NCBI GenBank assembly: GCA_964511405.1
Contig: CAZEFK010000155.1
Span: 1 to 17,650 of the forward strand
Reading direction: 5' to 3'
Origin: CAZEFK01 sp964511405
Lineage (GTDB): Bacteria > Pseudomonadota > Alphaproteobacteria > Elsterales > Elsteraceae
Length of the DNA: 17,650 nucleotides
Position numbers and translations under genes: made by a program. The notes under the pieces are model-generated. The model searched no databases, was not told where the DNA came from, and worked only from the letters and a program-made list of their open reading frames with translations. Shown here one piece after another: positions 9,937 to 15,814 of this stretch. Position 1 is the stretch's first letter. Each line of letters opens with the position of its first letter.

Positions 9937-10919
9937 CCGCCCTGCTCGAAGTCCGCGGGCTCCGTCGCGAGTTCCAGCTGCGCCGAAGCCTGCTGTCGCC
10001 GGCGGCGCGCCTGCTGGCGGTCAGCGACCTGTCGCTGGATGTCAGGCGCGGCGAGACCCTGGGCGTGGTCGGCGAGTCCGGCTGCGGCAAGTCCACCTTG
10101 GGGCGGCTGATGCTGCGACTGATCGAGCCCACCGCCGGCAGCGTGCACTTCGACGGCGTGGCGATCACCGCCCTCGATCGCCGCCGGCTGCGGCGGTTGC
10201 GGCCGCGCATGCAGATGGTGTTCCAGGACCCCTATTCGGCGCTCGACCCGCGCTGGCCGATCGCGGCCTCGCTGCTGGAGCCGTTCGACATCCACCGCGT
10301 GCCGCTGGCCGGTGGCGCCCGCGGCCGCGCCGACCGGGCGGCCAAGCTGTTGGCCATGGTCGGGCTGCCCCCGGCGCTGGCCCAGGCCTATCCGCACCAG
10401 CTGTCGGGCGGCCAGCGCCAGCGCGTCGGCATCGCCCGGGCGCTGGCGCTGTCGCCCGAGCTGGTGGTGCTGGACGAGCCGACTGCCTCGCTGGACGTCT
10501 CGGTGCAGGCCCAGGTGGTCCGGCTGCTGGAAGACCTGCGGGCCCGGCTGGGCCTGACCTGCGTGTTCATCAGCCACAATCTGGCGCTGGTCGGCTACCT
10601 GGCCGACCGGATCGCGGTCCTGTATCTGGGCCGGCTGGTCGAGCTGCTGGACAGCCCGCGCACGCCGCCGCGCCATCCCTACACCCGCGCCCTCCTGGAC
10701 AGCGCCTTCTCGCCCGATCCGACGCGGCGGCGGCCGATCGTGCGCGCGGCCGGCGATCCGCCGTCGCCGCTCGACCCGCCGCCGGGCTGCGGCTACGCCC
10801 CGCGCTGCCCGGCCGCCGGCCCGCGCTGCCGGGCCGAGGCTCCAGCCCTGGCCGCGGTGGCGCCCGGCCATCTCGTCGCCTGTCACCACCCGATCGCAAC
10901 CGCGGAGACCGGACCGTGA
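9933..10919 (+). CDS. Peptide ABC transporter ATP-binding protein, DppF type
   Basis: I place the start at GTG 9933, which overlaps the previous stop as GTGA and gives VTALLEVRGLRREF, the normal DppF N-terminus. A longer in-frame version from ATG 9858 would add 25 low-complexity residues read through the previous gene and is less likely. The 328-residue product has Walker A GESGCGKST (47-55), Q-loop FQDPYSALDPRW (97-108), signature LSGGQRQR (157-164), Walker B VVLDEPTASLD (178-188) and ISHN switch (213-216). The C-terminal Cys set C286, C292, C299 and C317 again matches the oligopeptide-transporter domain. It is the partner of the DppD-type ATPase. Its TGA stop overlaps the GTG start of the peptidase gene. 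Confidence 0.92.
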   Translation: MTALLEVRGLRREFQLRRSLLSPAARLLAVSDLSLDVRRGETLGVVGESGCGKSTLGRLMLRLIEPTAGSVHFDGVAITALDRRRLRRLRPRMQMVFQDPYSALDPRWPIAASLLEPFDIHRVPLAGGARGRADRAAKLLAMVGLPPALAQAYPHQLSGGQRQRVGIARALALSPELVVLDEPTASLDVSVQAQVVRLLEDLRARLGLTCVFISHNLALVGYLADRIAVLYLGRLVELLDSPRTPPRHPYTRALLDSAFSPDPTRRRPIVRAAGDPPSPLDPPPGCGYAPRCPAAGPRCRAEAPALAAVAPGHLVACHHPIATAETGP

Positions 10920-12424
10920 GCTTCACCATCCTGACCGGCGAGCTGTCGCACGAAACCAATCAGTTCAGCGTCCGCCGGGCCGACCTCGCGGCGTTCGAGA
11001 AGCGGTTCCTGTATTTCGGCGACGCGGCCGTCGCTGCCCGCGGCGATGCCAACACGGGCCTGGCCGGATTCCTGGACGTGGCGCGGGCCGCGGGCACCAC
11101 GGTGATCCACACGGTCAGCGCCTCGGCCGAGCCGTCGGGGCCGGTGACCCGCGAGGCCTTCGACCGGCTGGCCGGCGCCATCGTGACGGCAGCCGAGCGC
11201 GAGAAGGGCCGCCTGGACGGCGTGGCGCTGGCGCTGCACGGCGCCATGGTCACCGAGGTCAGCGACGACGGCGAGGGTGAGCTGCTGGCGCGGCTGCGCG
11301 CGGTGCTCGGCCCGCGGCTGCCGATCGCCATCACCTTGGACCTGCACGCCAACGTCACCGAACGGATGTGCGCGCTCGCCGACATCGTGGTCTCGTACAA
11401 GACCTATCCGCATGTCGACATCCGCGTGGCTGGGCGTCATGCCGCCGAGGTCCTGCACCGGGCCATGCGCGGCGAGATCCGGCCGCGCACGATCCGCGTC
11501 GCGGTGCCGATGCTGGAGGAGGCCAATGGCTGCCGCACCGACATCGGCCCGATGGTCGATTGGGTGGCCCGGGCCCGCGCCTATGAGCGAGAGCCCGGCG
11601 TCCATGCGGTCAGCATCAATGCCGGCTTCGCCCATGCCGACATCCGCGAGCAGGGCCCGACTGTGCTGGTCACCGCCGACGACGATGCGGCCGCCGCGGA
11701 CCGCCACCGTGCCTTCGCCCGGTCGCTTGCGCGCGAGGTCTGGGACAAGCGGCGCGACGTGCTGAACCGCTACCTGCCGGTCGGCGAGGCCGTCGCGGTC
11801 GCCGCCGCGCAGGATGGCGGCGGCCGGCCCGTGGTGATCGCCGACTATGCCGACAATCCCGGCGCCGGCGGCTATGGCGATTCGACCGCGCTGCTCAAGG
11901 GGATGCTGGACGCCGGCCTCACCGACGCGTGCTTCGGGCCGATGGTCGACCCCGAGGCCGCGGCGCTGCTGCATCGCCACCGCCCGGGCGACGCGGTCGC
12001 GCTGGCGCTGGGCGGCAAGACCGACCCGGCGATCGGCGGCGGGCCGCTGGCCGTGACGGGGCGGCTGGTCAGCCTCCATGACGGTTGGTATGTCGGCGAC
12101 GGCCCGATGAGCGGCGGCCTCCGCCTCTGCTTCGGTCCGACGGCCGTGCTCCAGTTGGCCGGCATCGCGGTCCTGGTGGTGTCGATCCCGGCGCAGATGC
12201 GCGACCTGCAGCAGTTCCGCGCCTTCGGCATCGACCCCGCCGCCCACCGGATCGTGGCGCTCAAGTCGCAGCAGCATTTCCGGGCCGCCTTCGAACCGAT
12301 CGCCGCCCAGGTCGTCGTCTGCGACAGCGGCGCCCTGACCACGGCCGAGGTCGCCCACTTGCCGTTCCGCAACGTCGCCCGTCCGGTTTGGCCGCTCGAC
12401 CCCGACATGGAGTGGCTGGGCTAG
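10916..12424 (+). CDS. M81 family metallopeptidase (MlrC-like)
   Basis: This 502-residue protein starts at GTG 10916, overlapping the DppF-type stop as GTGA. The N-terminus matches the family: VSFTILTGELSHETNQF, with the SHETNQF motif at 11-17. LALHGAMV (105-112) follows. The putative metal site is DLHANV with Asp142 and His144, plus His166 in YKTYPHVD. The spacing of 22 residues from His144 to His166 matches what I recall for the zinc site of MlrC. DNPGAGGYGDST (313-324) opens the second half. MlrC itself cleaves linearised microcystin, but the family is broad and often sits beside peptide transporters, so microcystin is not implied. It is predicted to be cytoplasmic and to hydrolyse whatever peptide-like compound the transporter brings in. 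Its TAG stop overlaps the convergent downstream gene within CTAG. Confidence 0.9.
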   Translation: MSFTILTGELSHETNQFSVRRADLAAFEKRFLYFGDAAVAARGDANTGLAGFLDVARAAGTTVIHTVSASAEPSGPVTREAFDRLAGAIVTAAEREKGRLDGVALALHGAMVTEVSDDGEGELLARLRAVLGPRLPIAITLDLHANVTERMCALADIVVSYKTYPHVDIRVAGRHAAEVLHRAMRGEIRPRTIRVAVPMLEEANGCRTDIGPMVDWVARARAYEREPGVHAVSINAGFAHADIREQGPTVLVTADDDAAAADRHRAFARSLAREVWDKRRDVLNRYLPVGEAVAVAAAQDGGGRPVVIADYADNPGAGGYGDSTALLKGMLDAGLTDACFGPMVDPEAAALLHRHRPGDAVALALGGKTDPAIGGGPLAVTGRLVSLHDGWYVGDGPMSGGLRLCFGPTAVLQLAGIAVLVVSIPAQMRDLQQFRAFGIDPAAHRIVALKSQQHFRAAFEPIAAQVVVCDSGALTTAEVAHLPFRNVARPVWPLDPDMEWLG

Positions 12425-12771
12425 AACCGCTCCTCGCCGAAGCGCCGGGTCGGGTCCGGGAAGTCGCGATAGAGCGCGAAGAACACGTCCTGGACCCGGC
12501 TGTTGACCGCGTGGTGGAAGCCCTCAACCGCGCCGGCCCGGCTCGACACCTCGGCGAAGGCGTCGTCCAGCTGCCCCAGGCCCGTGGTCTCGATCATGAT
12601 GTGGAACTCGGGCAGGAAGCTCGGGGCCAAGCCCAGCTTGCGGCGGGTCAGCCGCCAGCCCGTGATCCGGCCGGCCTCCTTCAGGTGCCCCATATAGGAG
12701 GCGAAATGCCGGGCGAACTCGGCGTCGGACACGCCGGGCTTCAGGTTGAACCAGCCGTGATAGATGTCCAT
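12421..12771 (-). CDS. Small conserved protein of unknown function (possibly DUF6614)
   Basis: The product has 116 residues and starts at the ATG complementary to 12769-12771, with a modest AGAGAT ribosome site 5-6 bases upstream. The protein reads like a compact alpha/beta barrel of the dimeric ferredoxin-like type: MDIYHGWFNLKPGVSDAEF, then GHLKEAGRITGWRLTRRKLG, FHIMIETTGLGQLDDAF, and the motif EGFHHAVNSRVQDVFFALYRDFPD. I recall very similar proteins in alphaproteobacteria filed under DUF6614, but cannot verify that here. No catalytic motif is evident, though the HH pair at 86-87 and the RLTRRKLG stretch look conserved-type. It converges on the peptidase gene with overlapping stop codons and is divergent from the ccm-associated small ORF. 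Function unknown. Confidence 0.8.
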   Translation of the reverse strand: MDIYHGWFNLKPGVSDAEFARHFASYMGHLKEAGRITGWRLTRRKLGLAPSFLPEFHIMIETTGLGQLDDAFAEVSSRAGAVEGFHHAVNSRVQDVFFALYRDFPDPTRRFGEERF

Positions 12772-12849
12772 GGGTATCTCTGCAGTGATGGGCCGGGCCG
12801 ACGCGCGAGGATAGCCGGGTCGGCGCGGCACGGAAGGGCTCCAGCTGTG

Positions 12850-12896
12850 TTGACAGCGAACGGCCCGGTCGGCATAGGGCTCGGTCGGTGCGGAGG
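12850..12896 (+). promoter_or_regulatory. Predicted sigma-70-type promoter and Shine-Dalgarno ahead of the small ORF and ccm operon
   Basis: A perfect -35 hexamer TTGACA lies at 12850-12855. After 17 bases a weak -10 candidate CATAGG follows at 12873-12878 (matches the consensus A, T, A core only). CGGTCGG occurs at 12866-12872 and again 16 bp later at 12882-12888, straddling the -10, and could be a regulator site. GGAGG at 12892-12896 is a strong ribosome site five bases before ATG 12902. The rest of the intergenic stretch from 12772 shows nothing I recognise. Confidence 0.5.
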
Positions 12897-12901
12897 CCGG
12901 G

Positions 12902-13078
12902 ATGACGACAGAGCCGCCAGGGGACAAGACGGACGAATCGAGGTCGCGCCGCGGGTCGGCGGGGCTGCTGGCTGTACTCGCCTGCCTCGAGCCGATCGCG
13001 GAGGAAGTCCCGGAGATTGCCGACATGCCTCCTGATCCGGTCGACCCGTTCTCCGAGCGTCGGGGCCCCATCCGCTGA
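12902..13078 (+). CDS. 58-residue small ORF upstream of ccmA, function unknown (antitoxin-tail-like C-terminus)
   Basis: ATG 12902 follows GGAGG with a five-base spacer, downstream of a TTGACA box, so the ORF has better initiation signals than most genes in the window. The product is 58 residues. It has a charged, Pro/Ser/Arg-rich N-terminal third (MTTEPPGDKTDESRSRRGSA), a short hydrophobic stretch GLLAVLACL (21-29), and an acidic proline-rich tail EPIAEEVPEIADMPPDPVDPF (30-50, residues EPIAEE, VPEIAD, MPPDP, VDPF). The tail resembles the C-terminal toxin-binding segments of some VapB/AbrB-type antitoxins, but there is no DNA-binding domain and no adjacent toxin gene. Its stop TGA (13076-13078) overlaps the likely CTG start of ccmA, suggesting translational coupling. 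It could be a leader peptide, a regulatory small protein or an antitoxin remnant. Confidence 0.55.
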   Translation: MTTEPPGDKTDESRSRRGSAGLLAVLACLEPIAEEVPEIADMPPDPVDPFSERRGPIR

Positions 13079-13728
13079 CGACGTCTCCTGCCAGCACGCT
13101 GTCTGCCGCCGAGCTTGCCGTCATCCGGGGTGGGCGTCTGGTGTTTTCGGGCCTCGACCTGACGGTCGCGTCCGGGGAAGCGCTCGCCCTGGTCGGCCCC
13201 AACGGCAGCGGCAAGTCGACCCTGCTGCGGGCGCTGGCGCTGTTGGTGCGGCCGGCGGCGGGGCGGCTGGCCTGGGACGGCGCCGACGTGGCGGCGGATC
13301 CCGACGCCCATCGCGAGCGCTTGCACTATCTGGGGCACCTGGATGCCATCAAGCCGGCGCTGCTGGTGTCCGAGCATCTGGTCCACCACGCGCAGCTGCA
13401 GGGCGGCGACCCGGCGCGGGCGCCGGCGGCGCTTGACGCGGTCGGCCTGGGGGCGCTCGCCGAACTGCCGGGTCGCTATCTGTCGGCCGGGCAGCGGCGG
13501 CGCCTGGCATTGGCGCGGCTGCTGGTGGCCGACCGGCCGCTGTGGCTGCTCGACGAGCCCACGGCCGCCCTCGACGACGACGGGGTCGCCGCGTTCCGCG
13601 CCATCGCGGCTGCGCACCTGGCCGGGGGCGGCCTGATCGTCGCCTCGACCCATCATCCGTTGGGCCTGCCCGGCCCGAGCCTGCGCCCGGTCGAGTTCGC
13701 GCCCGAGGACGAGGACGAGCCGGAATGA
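13075..13728 (+). CDS. ccmA: Heme exporter ATP-binding protein CcmA (apparent CTG start)
   Basis: This is the ABC ATPase of the CcmABCD complex that releases holo-CcmE during System I cytochrome c maturation. From CTG 13075 the product is 217 residues. It has an N-terminal strand LSAAELAVIRGGRLVFSGL (9-27), Walker A GPNGSGKST (41-49), signature LSAGQRRRLALARLL (136-150), Walker B LWLLDEPTAALD (156-167) and STHH (191-194). The first canonical start in frame is GTG 13141 at residue 23, which would delete the conserved first strand and leave 195 residues. No ATG, GTG or TTG lies between the in-frame stop at 13033-13035 and 13141. CTG 13075 overlaps the upstream stop as CTGA, giving MTTSPAS, a natural-looking N-terminus. 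CTG 13099 is a second option. The stop overlaps ccmB (ATGA). Confidence 0.88.
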   Translation: MTTSPASTLSAAELAVIRGGRLVFSGLDLTVASGEALALVGPNGSGKSTLLRALALLVRPAAGRLAWDGADVAADPDAHRERLHYLGHLDAIKPALLVSEHLVHHAQLQGGDPARAPAALDAVGLGALAELPGRYLSAGQRRRLALARLLVADRPLWLLDEPTAALDDDGVAAFRAIAAAHLAGGGLIVASTHHPLGLPGPSLRPVEFAPEDEDEPE

Positions 13729-14390
13729 CCGGGGCCTTCGCCATCCTGGCCCGCGATCTGCGCCTGGCCCTGCGCCAGGGTAGCGACGTCGGGCTGGTGG
13801 TCGGCTTCTTCGTGCTGGCCGCCGTGCTGTTCCCGTTCGGCGTCGGGCCGGAGCCGCAGCTCCTGGCGCGGATCGCCGTCGGCATCGTCTGGGTGACGGC
13901 CCTGCTCGCCGCGATGCTGTCGCTCGACCGGCTGTTCCAGGCCGACTATGACGACGGCAGCCTGGATCTCATCGCGGCGGCACCGGTCAGCCTGGCCTTG
14001 GTGGCGCTGGCCAAGGCGGTCGCCCATTGGTTGACCACCGGCCTGCCGCTGATCGTGATCGCCCCGGTGCTGGGGCTGATGCTCAACCTCGATCCCCACG
14101 CGCTGCCGGTCCTGCTGGCCTCGATGGCGCTGGGCACGCCGACGCTCAGCCTGGTCGGCACCATCGGCGCGGCTCTGACCCTGGGCGCCCGGCGTGGCGG
14201 CGCGCTGGTCTCGCTGCTGGTGCTGCCGCTGGTGCTGCCCGTGCTCATCTTCGGGGTCGGCGCGGTCGAGGCCGAGATGACCGGCCTCGGGCCGCGGCCC
14301 TACCTGATGATCCTGGCGGCGCTGCTGGCGGGCAGTTTGTCGCTGACGCCGCTGGCCGCGTCGCTTGCCATCCGCCAGGCATTGGACTAG
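13725..14390 (+). CDS. ccmB: Heme exporter protein CcmB
   Basis: This 221-residue integral membrane protein starts at ATG 13725, overlapping the ccmA stop. It has the standard CcmB layout: a short N-terminal LARDLRLALRQGSD segment, then six hydrophobic stretches at about 25-42, 48-66, 94-118, 125-150, 160-180 and 195-215. The conserved loop SLDRLFQADYDDGSLDLI follows the second helix (66-83). The family member partners with CcmA in an ABC complex with CcmC and CcmD, using ATP hydrolysis to release heme-loaded CcmE rather than to export heme. The length is normal. A 41 bp gap separates it from ccmC. Confidence 0.93.
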   Translation: MTGAFAILARDLRLALRQGSDVGLVVGFFVLAAVLFPFGVGPEPQLLARIAVGIVWVTALLAAMLSLDRLFQADYDDGSLDLIAAAPVSLALVALAKAVAHWLTTGLPLIVIAPVLGLMLNLDPHALPVLLASMALGTPTLSLVGTIGAALTLGARRGGALVSLLVLPLVLPVLIFGVGAVEAEMTGLGPRPYLMILAALLAGSLSLTPLAASLAIRQALD

Positions 14391-14431
14391 CTGTCGAATG
14401 CCGCCGAATCCCGTCGCTCCTGGGTCTCGCC

Positions 14432-15151
14432 ATGCACCGGTTCGCCAACCCTGCGCGCTTCACCGGCATCGCCGATCGCGTTCTGCCCTGGACCACAGGC
14501 TTGAGCGCGGTGCTGATCACGGTCGGGCTGTATCTGGCTCTGCTCGACTCGCCGCCCGACTACCAGCAGGGCGAGACGGTGCGGATCATGTATCTGCACG
14601 TCCCCTCGGCCTGGATGGCGATGTTCGTCTACACCAGCATGGCCGTCTGCTCGGCCACGGCGCTGATCTGGCGCCATCCGCTGGCCGACCTGGCGGCCAA
14701 GGCGGCCGCCCCGCTGGGCGCCGCGTTCACGGCGCTGTGCCTGATCACCGGCTCGCTGTGGGGCGAGCCGATGTGGGGTACCTGGTGGGTGTGGGATGCC
14801 CGCCTCACCTCCGTCCTGGTCCTGTTCTTCCTGTATCTCGGCCACATCGCGCTGACCCACGCCTTCGACGATCCCGAGCGCGGCGCCCGCGCCGGCGCGA
14901 TCCTGGCCGTGGTCGGCTTCATCAACGTGCCGATCATCAAGTTCTCGGTGGACTGGTGGAACACCCTGCACCAGCCCGCCAGCATCAGCCGCCTGGCGCG
15001 GCCGGCGATCGACCCGGCGATGCTGTGGCCGCTGCTGGCGATGGCGCTGGGCTTCACCACTTTCTTCCTGTCCCTGTGGATCCTGCGCATCCGCGCGGAG
15101 CTGCTCGACCGCAAGCTGCGCACTCTGCGCGGCGCCTTGGCGCGGGGCTAG
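14432..15151 (+). CDS. ccmC: Heme-handling protein CcmC
   Basis: This 239-residue membrane protein of the heme-handling family carries the tryptophan-rich WWD segment WGTWWVWDARLTS (115-127). The two flanking axial-ligand histidines are His56 in YLHVPSAW and His180 in WWNTLHQPASI. CcmC loads heme onto the periplasmic His of CcmE. Six membrane helices are expected and visible. The N-terminus is set by ATG 14432, the only canonical start between the ccmB stop and the first helix, although its ribosome site is weak. ccmD begins 2 bp after the stop codon. Confidence 0.94.
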   Translation: MHRFANPARFTGIADRVLPWTTGLSAVLITVGLYLALLDSPPDYQQGETVRIMYLHVPSAWMAMFVYTSMAVCSATALIWRHPLADLAAKAAAPLGAAFTALCLITGSLWGEPMWGTWWVWDARLTSVLVLFFLYLGHIALTHAFDDPERGARAGAILAVVGFINVPIIKFSVDWWNTLHQPASISRLARPAIDPAMLWPLLAMALGFTTFFLSLWILRIRAELLDRKLRTLRGALARG

Positions 15152-15152
15152 C

Positions 15153-15365
15153 ATGGCCGGCTATTTCGCCATGGGCGGCTATGCCCTGTATGTCTGGAGC
15201 GCCTATGTGGCGGCCCTGGTGATCATGGCCGGCATGGTGGTGGCGACCCTGCGTCGCCTGCGCAGCGTGCAGCGCGACGTCGCGGTGCTGGAGCAGCAGC
15301 GGCCGGCGCGCCGGCGCGGCCGCGCGCCGTCGGCCGCCGAGGTCGCGCCGGAGGCGTCGCGGTGA
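15153..15365 (+). CDS. ccmD: Heme exporter protein CcmD
   Basis: This 70-residue single-pass membrane protein matches CcmD: MAGYFAMGGYALYVWSAYVA followed by a hydrophobic helix to about residue 32 and a basic cytoplasmic region (LRRLRSVQRDVAVLEQQR). The C-terminal tail is Arg/Ala/Pro-rich. The GGYALYVWSAY motif is the family hallmark. CcmD stabilises the CcmABC-CcmE assembly and is needed to release holo-CcmE. Its TGA stop overlaps the GTG start of ccmE (GTGA at 15362-15365). Confidence 0.9.
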   Translation: MAGYFAMGGYALYVWSAYVAALVIMAGMVVATLRRLRSVQRDVAVLEQQRPARRRGRAPSAAEVAPEASR

Positions 15366-15814
15366 CGCCCAAGCGCCGGCGCATGCTGCTGCTGGCCTTC
15401 GGGCTGGCCGGGCTGGGTGTCACGACCGCGTTCGCGCTGTCGGCATTCCAGGACAACCTGGTGTTCTTCTATGCGCCGACCGACGTGTCGGCCAAGCATG
15501 TCGCGGTCGAGCGCCGCTTCCGCCTGGGCGGATTGGTCGCCGAGCACTCGGTGCTCCGCCAGTCCGACGGCACCGTGTCGTTCACCGTGACCGACCTCAA
15601 GACCAGCATCCCGGTCACCTTCAAGGGCCTGTTGCCCGACCTGTTCCGCGAGGGCCAGGGCGTGGTCGCCGAGGGCGCCTTGGGCACCGACGGCGTGTTC
15701 CATGCCAAGGAGGTGCTGGCCCGCCACGACGAGAACTACATGCCGCCGGAGGTGGCCAAGGCCCTCAAGGCGTCGGGCGAATGGCGGCCGGGGGCGCAAC
15801 AGGCCCGGCCATGA
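15362..15814 (+). CDS. ccmE: Periplasmic heme chaperone CcmE
   Basis: This 150-residue protein starts at GTG 15362, overlapping ccmD. A basic start (TPKRRR) and one hydrophobic anchor (8-29) lead to the periplasmic OB-fold domain. That domain contains NLVFFYAPTDV, RFRLGGLVAEHSVLR and FTVTDLKTSIPVTFKGLLPDLF. The heme-binding motif HDENY has His122, which in the family forms the covalent bond to the heme vinyl, and Tyr126, an axial ligand. This is the normal His-type CcmE, not the Cys-type variant. It carries heme from CcmC to CcmF. Its stop overlaps the ccmF ATG. Confidence 0.95.
   Translation: MTPKRRRMLLLAFGLAGLGVTTAFALSAFQDNLVFFYAPTDVSAKHVAVERRFRLGGLVAEHSVLRQSDGTVSFTVTDLKTSIPVTFKGLLPDLFREGQGVVAEGALGTDGVFHAKEVLARHDENYMPPEVAKALKASGEWRPGAQQARP

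Noticed and set aside
10883..12358. 491-codon open frame antisense to the M81 peptidase
   Set aside because: The + strand reading carries the M81 motifs, and the antisense product has shadow-type composition.
10916..12424. Annotation of the M81 enzyme as a dedicated microcystin-degradation protein
   Set aside because: No other mlr genes are present in the window, and the family is widespread beside ordinary peptide transporters. Similarity to MlrC alone does not set the substrate.
12772..12849. Riboswitch or structured RNA ahead of the ccm operon or the small - strand gene
   Set aside because: There are only short GC-rich repeats, with no recognisable conserved aptamer pattern.
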